DNA of 64,000 nt from Nymphaea colorata (GCF_008831285.2 NC_045138.2:15347934-15411933), one strand, 5' to 3'. Numbered from the stretch's first letter, positions 50,379 through 62,700 are shown. Made by a program: numbers and translations. The notes: a model not told the origin generated them from the letters alone.

Positions 50379-51135
50379 CAATTCATCTCAATGAAAACCC
50401 AAGTTGAAATAAACAACAAAGCACTAGCACTTCATCTAAGTATACACCATGTCTTATCCAAAAGAAGATGCTCAGTGGAGTACTTCTGAAAGGAATCCCA
50501 CGAGTTCAGTGTTCATCAAGCTTTAGTTTCAGGACAACATTACCAGCGACCAATAAGACATTTTCAACACAGAAAACCATCTATCAGTACACATGCAAAG
50601 GAAAAACAAGCACAATGGACAAGCAATGCATTTAAGAGGCACTGTGTCTTTATCCAAAGGCAGCTGCTCATCTGTATACTACTAGAAGGAATCACGAGTC
50701 CATCGTTGTCCATGTTTATCATGGAGGTCCGACATTAGTAGAAACCTGCAAGAGATCTAAAACATAGCTTAATAAAAGCTAAATAATAAACATTCAAGCA
50801 CATAAAATTAATTGGAACTCATCTATAAACATGGAATTGGCAACATTCCAATTACTCAACATACTGACTGAACAAACTATAGTTGCAAATACAAATGTAA
50901 CCTCCATTCTCATGAGCACAGGTATCAATTCATCTCAATGAAAACCCAAGTTGAAATAAACAACAAAGCACTAGCACTTCATCTAAGTATACGCCATGTC
51001 TTATTGTCCAAAAGAAGATGCTCAGTGGAGTACTTCTGAAAGAAATCCCATGGGTTCAGTGTTCATGAAGCTTTAATTTCAGAACATTACCAGCGACCAA
51101 TAAGACATTTTAAACACAGAAAACCATCTACCAGT
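50379..51135. repeat. Pair of roughly 200-bp direct repeats, plus a diverged third copy
   Basis: A unit beginning CAATTCATCTCAATGAAAAC and ending near AAAACCATCTA(C/T)CAGT occupies 50379-50588 and 50936-51135, about 90 percent or better identical by eye. A diverged partial copy lies between them at about 50608-50730 (ATCCAAAGGCAGCTGCTCAT and following). The unit itself contains an internal pair of about 47 bases. The second copy ends where the inverted E2F-promoter duplication begins. No open frame of note; the function is unknown. Confidence 0.85.
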
Positions 51136-51870
51136 TGTTCCACCATTCAGCGTCAAGAAACCACTCTCCTCCTCCTTCAGTTTGATCGCATCGTACTAGC
51201 TTTCGAATTTCTATAATCCCTTATCATTCTTCATCGAAAGCTCAGGGCGCCATTGGGCGGTGGATTCTGAGATCACAAAGAGATAAAAGGGCGGGAAACA
51301 GAAGAAGGCGGAGATCATCTGCAGCAGATCGGTGGATGGAAGAAACAGGCAGGATCAACTAGTGCCCGATCGGAGAAGAAACGGAGGGGGATTGAGAAGG
51401 AGGGGAAAGCGAGGGAAGGATGGAGGGAAGAGTGGGGAGGTTGAAAAAGGCTAAGAGAAGAAAACAAGGGGAAAAACGCCGAATTAAAAGTCCACTGTGG
51501 AGGGAAGGTGAGAAACGGCCCAAGCGGGAGAGCAATTTAAAAAACGCTTTAGAGACTTGTATTTATCTTTTTAACGTTAATTTTACCGAAAAAGTGTCTC
51601 CTTGACGGTCTTCGCCTTGGTTTTTCTCTCGCCGAAAAAGCACCTCTTTGCCTTTGCAAATTACGAAATATCATCATGTGGTGCAGTTCATACTTGTTCC
51701 CCAACTGCTCTTCTAGTAATTATCGGCTTGAAATACGCTTTAGTTCGGCAAAAATATCGTGATAACGTCCTTTCACATCCGATTTTTATCTTACAATTCT
51801 CTTTCTAGATAATGGCTTTTATTTGAGAGATTAAATTTAGAAGTTTAAATTGAGATATTAAATTTTCCCA
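51133..51870 (-). repeat. Inverted duplicate of the E2F promoter, leader and start codon (left arm)
   Basis: Read on the minus strand, this segment aligns along its length with 52435-53156, the region that leads into the E2F gene. Shared blocks include ATTGTAAGATA, GGATGTGAAAGG, CGGTAAAAT, TTTCTCACCTTCCCTCC, TTCAACCTCCCCACTCTTCC, CACCGCCCAATGGCGCCCTG and GGTTTCTTGACGC. The E2F start codon is kept as ATGGTGGAACAA, against ATGGCGGAACAC in the gene, but the frame closes after 19 codons and no further E2F exon follows. It is a 5'-end duplication of a host gene with no coding future. The E2F-type site is kept (GGCGGGAAA at 51290-51298). Confidence 0.85.
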
Positions 51871-52434
51871 GCATAAATGTCGTTGTACACATGGAGGAAA
51901 TAAAATATTTGTTTGGTAGATTTGGTTTTTGTGTCGGTCCCTCAAAACAAGTATTCATGACGCCATTTTAGATAAAGATTTTATTTCTTTCGTGTATAAA
52001 ACAGCATTCCATTTATGAAATTGCCTGATAATAGGAAAATGAACGTTAATAAAGCAAGCACATCTCAAAAACAAAGAGAAATTCTAAAATGTTTTAATCT
52101 AACTATCATTAAGGGGCATCCCCAACAAATTAACCTGAAAGCACATTACAATGTTTGAATGCTCTTTTTTTTTTTGCAATTAGACAAACATGATAAATAG
52201 CCAGGATTCATTCACATAAACTTAAGAAACATCACTTTTTCCTCAAATCAAGCTGGGGCAAAGAGTATTGACTCCAATAATAAATTAAATTTCCAGAAAA
52301 TCTTGAAAGATTTTTTAGGAACTCCAGTAATCATGTCCCTGTCATACATGTAGAGTTACGAATCCAATTATCGAGACAAATAATTCCAAATCTGCTAACT
52401 CATAAGCTGGAAAAAAGAAAGAACATCTCACACA
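51871..52434. other. Spacer of the inverted duplication
   Basis: About 0.56 kb of AT-rich sequence between the two arms. I see no gene, and similarity between its two halves is not convincing, although faint matches (GCTGG-AAAA) next to the arms suggest the homology once reached further in. Confidence 0.4.
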
Positions 52435-53138
52435 GTTAAAATTTCATCTCTCAAGTCAAACCTTCTCCTTACTGGGAAAGTTTTATAAAAGTCAATCCAC
52501 AGAAAGGAAATTGTAAGATACATTTTGGATGTGAAAGGGCATTTAAAAAAGCATCACGATATATTTGCGGAACTAAATCGTATTTAAAAAAACATCACTA
52601 AAAGTACCATCCGCATCACTTGACGATAGGATGGCATTTCGTAATTTGTAGGCAGACGAGGTGGCTTTTTCGGAAAGATAAAACTCCGATGTGGGGAAGG
52701 AAGAAAACTTATCGGTAAAATAACGTCAAAAACGTTAAAGAAAAATACATAAAACTTTTTTGTTTCCCACTGCTCCGCGGTTTCTCACCTTCCCTCCATG
52801 GGCCTTGACTTAATTCGGCGTTTTTTCCCTCGTTTTCTGCTCTACTCCTTTTTCAACCTCCCCACTCTTCCCTCCTTCCTTCCTTCGCTTTCCCCAACCC
52901 TAAATCTTCTCCGATCGGCACCGATCGATCCTGCCTGCTTCTTCCACCAACCGATCTGCCGCAGACGATCTTCACCTTCTTCCGTTTCCCGCCCTTTTTT
53001 CTCTCTGTGATGTCATAATCCACCGCCCAATGGCGCCCTGAGCTTTCGATACTAAGAATGATCAGGGATCCTGGAAATTCGAAGGCTAGTGCGATGCGAT
53101 TCAATTGAAGGAGGAGGAGACGGGTTTCTTGACGCAGG
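52435..53138 (+). promoter_or_regulatory. E2F promoter and 5' leader (right arm of the inverted duplication)
   Basis: This is the upstream region of the E2F gene and the partner of the reversed copy at 51133-51870; the homology continues about 18 bases past the start codon. It holds an E2F consensus, TTTCCCGCC, at 52985-52993, a telobox-like AACCCTAAA at 52896-52904 and a CT-rich leader. The telobox is not kept in the left arm, whereas the E2F site is. I saw no convincing TATA box. Confidence 0.7.
52985..52993 (+). promoter_or_regulatory. E2F-binding site TTTCCCGCC in the E2F leader
   Basis: An exact match to the TTTSSCGS consensus, about 146 bases before the E2F start codon. E2F genes often control themselves or one another through such sites. 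The same site survives in the inverted copy (51290-51298, reverse orientation), which argues that it was under constraint or that the duplication is fairly young. Confidence 0.6.
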
Positions 53139-55577
53139 ATGGCGGAACACCGTGGAGTCGGTCCCCTTCAGCGGCAGCAGACCGGGCCCATTGCGCAGCC
53201 TCTCAAGAGGCACTTTCCTTTCTCGTCTTCGAAGCCACCATTTGCAGGGCTGAACGATTACCACCGGTTCCCTGACGGTAGTCGCAAGGGAGTTGCAGAA
53301 GAGGAGGAGGCTGATGCGATCATCGTGAGGACCCCGGTAATTGGTGAATCTGTAAAATGGGTTGTTTTTGGGTTTTTTCCCTTTTTTTTTTTCCTTGGTC
53401 GTGCCGATTCTCTGTTGACTGAAGGCATCCGAGTTCAGATATCTACTTGTTCCCCAGGCTGGACTAGGTTTGGTGGAGACTATCTTGATACGAATGGCTA
53501 TGATAGTTGTGTGTCCAGCAGCTTAGATGGTAGCCGCGTATGTAGAACTTACGCACGTATACATTTTTCATTGCTTGTGTAGTTATTGAATTAATGGCAC
53601 TTCACGAACGAAGTCCATGAACATGATCTTCTCAGATTACTAGGTAATTAGGAGGTAGAAGAATTAAGAAGTAAGGATGAAAATAGAGATAGGCTCACAT
53701 TTGAGCAGGAAGCTTATTGCAGCATTTTTATCTCTTTCGCCGCGCAATGTCTAGGGAGAAAAAAATAGGAAAAAGATAAACAAAAATAAAAAAAATTAAA
53801 CTTTACTGGTTCAGGTTCAATAAATTAATTAAAAGGTAGCATTGCCGTAGTCAGGAGTTAACTATCTTTAGGTGAAAACATAGATACTGAGACAGCCATC
53901 AGAGCTATTTCTCAAAAATGTTAGCCTTTATATTCCATTTGAAATATGAAGTGGTTATACCTAGCTACATTATGAATAAAATCACCTGAGATAATTTCTA
54001 TCCTTTGATTTTGTATGTTTGATAACTTTATTGATTCTAGCAGCTCAAACGGAAAGCTCAAGTGGAAGAACATGAAGCGGAATCTAGTGATTACACAACT
54101 GGTCAAGGTTACTCTGCGGTCAACAGTCCCATGCACACACCTGTATCAGGAAAGGGTGGAAAGATTCATGTTAGGGGAAAGGTCTCCAAGAATTTGAGAT
54201 TCGGGCCACAGACCCCAATATCTCCAGATGCTGGTGAATCAGACCGACATTCTCATTCTACCCGATGCTTTTTTTTTTTTTTTATCAAAATTAAGAATTA
54301 TAATGTGTCATTGATGAGGAGCCTTCCTCCATTTCTTGTAGGATCACCATCTACCAGTGGACTAACACCTGTGGGGACATGCCGTTATGATAGCTCTTTA
54401 GGTAATCGAAGAGGCAAAGGCTGAAAATTGTGTAAAAAATTATCTCTTGGTATTCTCCTGGTTTAGATGCCTCATTGCTTGTAGGTCTTCTAACGAAGAA
54501 GTTCATCAATTTGATAAAGCAAGCTGGAGATGGTGTCCTAGATCTTAATAAGGCAGCAGATACCTTGGAGGTAACCAAGACTAACTGTGACTTCTCATCT
54601 GCTTACGGAAAGGTACTCAACCGACATTTATTCCTGATGTACAGGTTCAGAAAAGGCGGATATATGACATCACGAATGTGCTAGAGGGAATAGGACTCAT
54701 AGAGAAGAAACTAAAGAACAAAATATGTTGGAAGTAATAAGTCTTTCATTTTTATTTTAAAACTTATTCTGTCTTCCCATATTTCCTTATTTCTCACCAT
54801 AAAAGAATGTCAGCTTACTTCATAACAATACGCAGGGGTTTTGACGGTTCCAGGCCTGGGGATGTTGACAGCGACATTACATTTTTACAGGTTTGAGGAG
54901 TTTTCCAAGTCATTGTTTATTTACTCGACACCTGTCAACTGAGTTTGTTTTGAACCACCAGCCTATAGAAATGCAGATGAAAGGTAGAGGTGTGGATAGC
55001 ATTGCGGCATGTTGTCCTCCCCTGAAATGCCTTACCAATTATTAGTGACTTACAGTGCAGGCAGCGAAAGTTTAGTAACAAACGAAGAGTGGCCTTCGAG
55101 GCAAGAAGACCAATGCAGGAACAGGACAACCCCAAACGCAAAATTATAGCCTTTGGGTCAAAAGTGATGTTTCACTTGATTTGTGCATGTCCTGTATGCT
55201 TTTGACAATAAAGCGCCTCATGCATGCCAAAGCAATAGTACTGTGCTTGGTGGAGACCAAGTCTTTGGTCTTTTAGTTCTGCCATTGAAGTGGTTCAGAT
55301 TTGAGACCTGATTTCCTTTTTTTCCGAATGGCTGACATGTTTAAAGGCATGAGGTCAGATGAAAATGTTTTGATTCATTACATTGTTATTGTGATTTAGG
55401 CGGATTTGGAAAATCTTGCCGTTGAGGAGCGTAGGCTAGATGACCGCATAAGGTTTGATCAATTGCTAGCTGCTTGGATTTATGCAAGAGAAAGTAAAAA
55501 AGGAACTAACACCCTGTTTCTCACAGTGAAATGCAAGACAGATTGAGAGAACTAAGTGGAGATGAAAACAACAAAAA

Positions 55578-55612
<35 letters not shown>

Positions 55613-57074
55613 ACACAATGCACACTCAGAGGGGATTTAAATTTTCTTCTCCTAAATTTTGTCAATCATTTTTTTTTCCCAATGTTAATCGTCTCACCTG
55701 TCAGGCTGCTTTATGTCACCGAGGAAGACATAATGGGACTTTCCTGCTTTCAGGTAATGATATTCATCTCTTGCCCCATAACTTGAACATCCCTCTTTCT
55801 TCAAAATTTCAGAGACTGGATAGCGTTGCAGCTTTTGAGTTGCTTTTACCATATTTTTCTTTTTATAGAAGGGCACTCTGATTGCAATTAAAGCACCTCA
55901 TGGCACAACACTGGAGGTTCCGGACCCTGATGAGGTGGGTAGGAGTTAGGACCATTAAAGATGATAAGGCAAGATGGCTCAGATCAATATTCGTTCGCAC
56001 TAAGCTACTATTATTCATTTCCATTAAGTTTGTTTGCAGGCTGTTGATTATCCTCAGAGAAGATACAGAATGGTCCTTAGGAGTACCATGGGACCAATCG
56101 ATGTTTTCCTTGTAAAGTAAAGCATTTTTTCTGTCTCCTGCATATTTCTAATAGCAGATTTGAATAACTCTGACTAAAAACTACTGTAATGTTGTTCTTA
56201 GTGGTTATGTGAAGTTTGAGGAGGTGGATGGTGTTGTTGAGCAGCAGGCGCTACCACCTTTAAGTGCTCCAAAGGCAGTTTCTACTGTCCGTCAACCACA
56301 GATGTCAACAAAACCAGACATGGAAACAGATGTGATAATTAAGCGCCAAAACTTGCAAACGACTTTTCCTGAGACGAATAGCACACAGGATCCTGGGGGT
56401 ATCATGAAGATCGTCCCCTCAGATATTGATGTAAGTTAGTTTCCTTGAAGCCAATATGGAGCGTGGAGGATACATAGAAGTATGATGTATATGTTTTGAA
56501 GAAGCATTTCATTTGAATATTAGAGCACATGCATTTACAACTTACAACTTGATACCAAATAAAATGCTTACTGCTAATGGTACCCATTTATGTAAACAAA
56601 TGCACCCCTGAAAAATGTCTTTTTTTAACTTTACGAATCCCACTCGTTCACTTCGGAATGTTCAGCATAGTATACTTGTTTAAGGCCTTCATTGAGGACC
56701 TCATTTTCACTTTGTAGAGTGAAGACTATTGGCTGCACATGGATCCAGGTGTAAGCATCACAGATATGTGGAAGACAGATTGTATCCTTTTATGTCCGTC
56801 TGTTAATATTTACTATTGTTTTCAATGATTTCCAATTCCTTCCGATCGCAGATATACATACCTGTTTGCTATTTGTATCACTGATTTCCTTTTTATGCCA
56901 TATCTGTTATTGTTTTACTTCACTCGTTACCCAGCTGAAATTTGGGATGAGATGGATAGCTTGCAAGCAGACGGATTTGGAATCGACAATGTCAGTTCAC
57001 CCCGGCAGCTTCTATCTTCTAATTTTATTGAAGAGCCACATAGCTCGCACATCCCTACCCCAACTAGAAGATGA
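53139..57074 (+). CDS. E2F: E2F transcription factor, E2FA/E2FB-like (14 exons)
   Basis: Cell-cycle transcription factor that, with a DP partner, binds TTTSSCGS sites and is held by retinoblastoma-related protein. Exons: 53139-53336, 54041-54233, 54342-54401, 54485-54570, 54645-54733, 54836-54890, 55400-55452, 55527-55577, 55705-55753, 55869-55934, 56040-56116, 56202-56430, 56718-56781, 56935-57074. Phases close to 469 residues, within the family range. Domains: a variable N-terminus with LKRKA basic patch; winged-helix DNA-binding domain ([15 protein letters not shown] to [20 protein letters not shown], about residues 143-210); leucine-rich dimerisation helix and marked-box region ([32 protein letters not shown]); C-terminal RBR-binding block ([18 protein letters not shown] then EIWDEMDSL). 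This makes it a classic E2F, not a DEL type. Exon 2 has a NAG-NAG acceptor (TCTAGCAG), allowing loss or gain of one Gln. It converges on the DUF1279 gene. Confidence 0.93.
55579..55611. repeat. CT microsatellite at the 5' end of an E2F intron
   Basis: The donor of E2F intron 8 (AA|GTACTCTCT) opens directly into a run of about 16 CT units. Confidence 0.85.
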
Positions 57075-57533
57075 AGATAAAGGCACAAATTGATCCGGAA
57101 AGGTTGGCATCTCTTTGATTTATCTTGGATTATCCAACTTAATTTTAAACACAAATGGGTGTAACGAAGGAACCACCTATGCTGCTTGTGATTTGGACAG
57201 GATTTGCTCGACAGCATTCAACCGCTCTTCATGTCTTCTTCTCGTGGTGTGATGCGGAATTTTAGACGAATGAGATTCGATTACTAATGCAGCAGAGAGT
57301 GGTGCCTTTTGGAGTTGACTAACGAGAGTCCAATATGAGTTACTTGAAGACATCACAAGTTTAAAGTCCTTGGTTCATTCACTTGCTTAGACTGATTTCC
57401 AGTTGGGCTTCTTGATAACAAGAAGCATGAATTAGATAGAATGAACACGAATATGCGAAGCTGAGATGCTTATGGGAAAAGATATCAAGGTGTACAAAAC
57501 AAGATGAAGTGCAGAGGAGTTGCATACAAGTAC
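57075..57533. other. Shared 3' region of E2F and the DUF1279 gene
   Basis: About 460 bases separate the two convergent stop codons. The stretch must hold both 3' untranslated ends. I saw no strong separate terminator or gene. Confidence 0.5.
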
Positions 57534-58698
57534 TTATTGCTTCTCTTCTCCCTTTGCGTTCTTTCCTATCCAACCCGCAACAATGGGAGTAAGGGCTACT
57601 GTTGGCGGAAACCTGATAGGAGATGCAGCCTTGTGTGCAGCATATGCAAGTGCAAAAGTACCAACTTTTTCTCCAGTCTCGCCCGCTGATATTCCAACCT
57701 GCACAGGAAGTTATTCTTTTTCATGATGTTTATCTTGTCTAGGAGCAACATTGCTGCACTATGGGTTTCATATGCAATGAAGGTGTCCATACATCATATA
57801 TGTAATATCTATCTGATGTTTATTGTATCTCATACCTTCTGCAGCAATGCTTGTACATCAATACCGGCACTCACAAGCACGTAACAGAGTCCGAAAGACA
57901 CTAAGGAGAGAGAGATTGATGTTGCTAAGTATGCTCCTCCATATTTTGCTAACAGCTCTTTAGCCTCATCTGTCTTAGATTTCTTGCTATTTCCTTCTTC
58001 ATTCTTGTCTTTAGAGCTAAATATCTAAAGGAAAGAAAAGGGAAAAATAAATCAGGCCCAGTAGGTCGCATCGTTAGAAGCTCAAGTTTGGAAAATAAGA
58101 AGGGTGGAGAACATTGCATCGGAAGAAGTGTGGAGAATTTGGAAGCAAGGAGGAACCGATCAGGGGGAAACGTGAAAATAGGAAAGGAACAAAAAAGTAG
58201 TTATTCTTCCAACATTCGGCTGGCCAAGTGTTTGCAAAATCTACCCAACTTCATGAATTCCCTTGTCTGTCGCTCGTTTTTGCAATTGGAAAAAATAAAA
58301 TTGAAAAGACATCGTGAAGTTGGTTTCCGCTTGGCATATTCGACTTACCGGTGAAAACACACTCTCTTCATGTACTAATCTTCAACTAGAGGCTATTTAA
58401 GCTGTGTCCATACCTTCCAGAGGCCAGCTTCGAGGCCGTACTTTTGGGTGACCTCCTCTGCGGTGCTATCCGTCTCTTTGGTATCCTGAAGAGCCCGGCA
58501 CCTCAACAGCCTCCTTCCCTGAGCCTTCCTCCTCCTTGACGTTCTGTGAATGGCATATGACGGAGACGGCAATGAAGCAGTAGAAGAAAATTGAGGAAGG
58601 CTGGTCGAGTGAGAACGATAAGTTTGATGGGCATGCAGAGAGGGGGAGCCATGGCATTCGAGAAATGAAGCAGACAGAACCCTGGTGCAGGAAGCCAT
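57534..58698 (-). CDS. Chloroplast DUF1279 (FAM210-like) membrane protein (3 exons)
   Basis: Exons, in transcript order: 58414-58698, 57836-58024, 57534-57698; all junctions are phase 0 and give 212 residues. Residues 1 to about 65 are Ser/Thr/Arg-rich without acidic residues (MASCTRVLSASFLE...), a likely plastid transit peptide. The DUF1279 domain follows: ELLAKYGGAYLATSISLSLV, then SFGLCYVLVSAGIDV, which forms a hydrophobic probable membrane segment, and FALAYAAHKAASPIRFPPTV with TPIVAGWIG at the end. The Y-G-x-A-Y-L and A-H-K-A-x-S-P-x-R-F-P-P motifs are diagnostic of FAM210/DUF1279 proteins. In plants these are predicted plastid proteins whose exact role is not established. A CT/GA microsatellite (58703-58735) sits in the leader immediately before the ATG. 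Confidence 0.88.
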
Positions 58699-58702
58699 GG
58701 CC

Positions 58703-58735
58703 AGAGAGAGAGAGAGGGAGAGAGAGAGAGAGAGG
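58703..58735. repeat. GA/CT microsatellite in the DUF1279 leader
   Basis: Two GA runs split by GG end four bases upstream of the DUF1279 start codon, so in the transcript they read as a CU-rich leader. Confidence 0.85.
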
Positions 58736-58739
58736 GTTT

Positions 58740-61700
58740 TAGTGATTTAGTTACGATGCATCTTTTCCGTTCATTGGAGTGTCTGTTAGTAGGAAAGCTG
58801 ATGGCGAAGAGAAGGGATACTTGGCGGAAAATCCACCGAGGGCACAAAGGATCGAAGAAAGGGGGGGATTATTCTCCCGATGGGTATCGCTTGCATGCGC
58901 CTCCCTTTCATATAAGTTTGATGAGGCACTGTCTCATCCACGCTCATAAGCATTAAATATATTAAAAAACAATTGACACCTGAGACGGGGCAGGGCACCC
59001 CTGGATCGGCCACAAAAGCAAATCGGTTTGCACCAACTGCTACTGTTACCAGACGGGTCGCAGAAACAAGCACAAAAATCCACATAGCGGGAAAGCGCAT
59101 CTGCTCCAATACTAATTCATTCTGAAGGCCACCTCCTAACAAGGATCGATCCAATAAAAGGAATATGCAAACAAACATTAAGTATACAGTGTCTGTTAGT
59201 AAACATTTTGAAAAATATAGTTGGGCTCCTGTTGAAGATATGGTTTGGTCTGTTTAAAAGAAAATTTTTATCTCCGCCTCTGGTTTGCTACAGCTTTTAT
59301 ATCAAAGGCAAGTATCTGAAAGAGCAAATTGGAGATCTCCCCACCGATTGATGGTAGACCCTCAACCTAACTTTTTTTTTTTTTTGAAAATATATATCAC
59401 AAAAAATGAATCCCGCACGGGGATATGAACATTTACTAAGAAATCCTAAAACAAACTCACCATAATTAGAGATCAGTAGGCGGCCTATCACTTTCCATCC
59501 ACATGGGCTCACTATATTTGTTTGTGTTTGGCAGAAGTAACAGTATGTTAAAACTCCCGGCATCATGTATAGAACAATAGCAGATACGTAAAATAGTAAC
59601 ATAATATAAATGAAAGGATATTGACAAAGTAACAGATACATAACAGAATGTTAAAACTCCCTTTCCAAATAAACGCTGAATTATTGAGGGATCCCACCCT
59701 GCCGTCCATGTCATATCTCATGGTTCGACAATCATATAAAATATATAAACAAAATAAACGGGAAGAGAAAAAGCAATGGAAGGCGCATCCACTTCCGGAA
59801 AATGCCAATAGAGTGTCCAACGAACAACACATTTCTTTAAAAAGATTTTTTTTTTTTTTTTTTTTGAAGAAAATGAGGCGTATGTGTGACACGCTATACC
59901 AGCACCACCACTACATTTATCAATCACATTATTAAAATACTAAACTTGGTTTAAAACATTGAATTGATAATAACAGAATTATTAATTCTTTTCCAGAAAA
60001 ACCAAAAGGGCAATCTAATTCCGGGACATGTTGCCGATGGAGAATGAGACAAAGGCCTGGCTGCTCCTTTTTTTCCGGGTAGTCGGCGCCACCAGCTAAA
60101 AGCTCATGGACGCCGGGAACCTGACGCCGAGGATGACAACGGGTCAGTAACATCCCATTGCCGAACCGAAAACCGACCATTTTAGTCGGATCTGGAACAA
60201 AATATGGATACCAATGCTAATCGAACTTTGTCTCGAATATCTGATTTTGAATTCAAATCGAATCGGATTTGGGTTCAAGTTTAAAAATTCAGGTCCTAAT
60301 CTGAATCAAAATTTGGTAGTATTCAGGGGTGGAGTTCAATTTTTTCTTTTATGAAACATTAAATATATAGTTAACATTTTCGATTGAACTCGAGTCAATG
60401 ACCATGGGGCTGACCCATATAACTGGACCTAGGTATATCCAAATCCAACTATTGAAAATAAGAATTTAGAGTTGACTCCCTACGAAGACCCTACTTATCT
60501 TAGATCCAGCTTACACCCAACGGTTTGGATCACTGGCCACAAAATCATGGGACCTCGTTTCTCTCCCTGCAAAATCCCGTAGGAAAAGGACACCCATCAA
60601 ATAGGAAATCATGTGTTACGCATGAAAAAGTCCTTTCCCCACAAATTGTTCCATTATGTGGGTAAACTTTTTCCTACCGTGAAAGGTTTGACGCCGAGGA
60701 TCATAGCATAGTTGGTTGGTCTGAGGAACGCGCAGTTGATGCATTTTAGTTTGATTTCTATGGGTGGTACTTTTTTACACGCCAAAAGTATTGAAAAGTG
60801 TACCATAAACCATTCATGTCCAAAAGCAATCAAAGACTAGGGAGTAAGAGAAAGAGGGAGGATGTCTCTCAACTCTTGCTTTTTGTCCCTAAGTGAGACT
60901 TGATTTTCCTACCTTGTTTTCTTACCTGGAATAACGATAACGATAACGATAACTACGTGGAAAGGCCACTCACTTTTTCATGTAATAATCCAAATCAGTC
61001 TCCAAGCTGAAATTGGAAAAGTATGTCAAGACCCTTGTTGAGAATGTGTTCACATGAGAGAAAGTGAGAGGGGGTTCAATCTTCTTCGTACAACTTTCGG
61101 GAAAGTTATAAGCAAAATTCTAGAAAAATCTTTTCTAGCTTTCTTTTTTAAGATTAAGATTCTGAGGCTGATTCCAAATCCTTAATTAGATCCTAAGTTC
61201 TTTACCAGATCTTACTAAATAAATTCAAAATCGAATAGATAGTTTAACATGTTCAATATATTTTCATTGCTAGAGTAATGTTCTTCCGCCAAATTTTCAT
61301 CCTATTTCCTGTGTTTTATAGTTTAAAAACTAAAAACATTTTAAACTAAAAAAAAAAAAACATTTTTCTACGTCCAGACGAATTGCCAACTCATTCCATC
61401 TAATTTGTAACTTAAAAAGATTTTGCTTTCTGAACGACAATGTGGGCCTTCCTAACTAGTGGATTCTTTCTCCTTTCCTTCGCTTTCCCGGGAAATAAGG
61501 ATCCCTCAGCAAACGGCCATTTTTCTTAAGAAAGAACATTTTGCTTGGAATAGAGGGAGAGATTCAAGATTTCTATTTTCTCAGGTTTCATTTTGCGCAC
61601 TTAGTCCCTGAGTTATACGCAATTGACACATTCGTTCCTCAATTATTCAGCATTTTTACTTTTCAGTAAATAAATCTTTTTGTGAACCATTTGCAGCGGG

Positions 61701-62700
61701 CTCTATTATGTGCTGAAGAACAGGCATTTTATTAGGCATGGTGGATTTTTTGTTTGATGAAATATGACTTCAGTGTGAATCACAGCAAAGGCCGTGCACA
61801 TAAGATCCTTCACATTCAAATATACTTTAAACAATTTAGCTGAGATTGTTCTTGTTTCACCATGGATCCGTGATATAAGTTCACTAGGATCTCAAATCCA
61901 CGGATTTAACCTTAAATCCCTGGTTTTTAACATGTAAAGTGGATTTAAGATCTGAGGCTAACAAAAACAACCTGAGTGCGGATTTCATATCAACTTCTGA
62001 CCTTCTCCAACATACCCATAAACAAAAAGTGGAGAAGAATTTGTTAATGGAAATGTGATGCGAATGAATTTGTCAATTGCATAAACTTAAAGCAAAACCC
62101 TTTTTGTTTTTCGAAAGAAACATTTTCTTGACAGTCTATTCACTTTAGAAAATTCAAATTGTTTTTAGTGGCATAGGATCAAAGTCTTAGCATCGAATCG
62201 AAGCCTCAGATCTCGTAGCCTATGACATCTCAATCATCTAGGGACCATGCAATTTTTTGTTCGGAGACACGTGATGAATCAAAGTCCATAGATTACAAAA
62301 GTTGATGAGACATCACAAATTTAAGACCTATCACCACTCCATCAAACTAGCAACATCGAAACCATATGCACTTTTCCCTGTTCTTTTCGACAAATAATTC
62401 CAATCAGTTTCATAGAAATCAGCTCAACCAATCAGTCTTGTTAACTTCAAAGAATGTGAAGTTCATATCATATATACAAATTTTCGTTCGTTATTCTTCT
62501 TATTGTGAAAAGAAGGGAAGAAATACCTTTTTTTTTTTCCTCACCCGAGCTTGGCTGATCTTAGGGAAGAGATAATGGAGAAATAAGAAAAGCAGGCTCT
62601 TATTTAGCGTTGGTCAGCCAAACGCTGGATGTGTATCGGGAATTTCGTAAAAATCTGGGACTCGTTCTTTAGATTATGCACAAATGCTTGCGCCTTGAAC
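58740..62700. other. Spacer
   Basis: The left few hundred bases are the upstream region of the DUF1279 gene. I support no gene further on. Poly-T tracts lie at about 59371-59385 and 59846-59865 and create spurious frames. A TAGCATAGTTGG word at about 60704-60715 resembles a polymerase III A box but has no B box. The region near 60190-60330 is rich in the degenerate GGATTTGG-type repeat. Confidence 0.4.
60931..60953 (+). repeat. ATAACG hexamer repeat
   Basis: Nearly four perfect copies of ATAACG. Confidence 0.85.

Noticed and set aside
53052-53264. Minus-strand frame opposite E2F exon 1
   Set aside because: Antisense shadow of the E2F leader and first exon.
59466-60180. Several minus-strand frames of 69-114 codons
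   Set aside because: They depend on poly-T tracts or AT-rich sequence giving hydrophobic runs; no domain or gene structure.
60700-60760. TAGCATAGTTGG as the start of a tRNA or SINE
   Set aside because: It matches a polymerase III A box, but no B box or tRNA fold follows within the expected distance.
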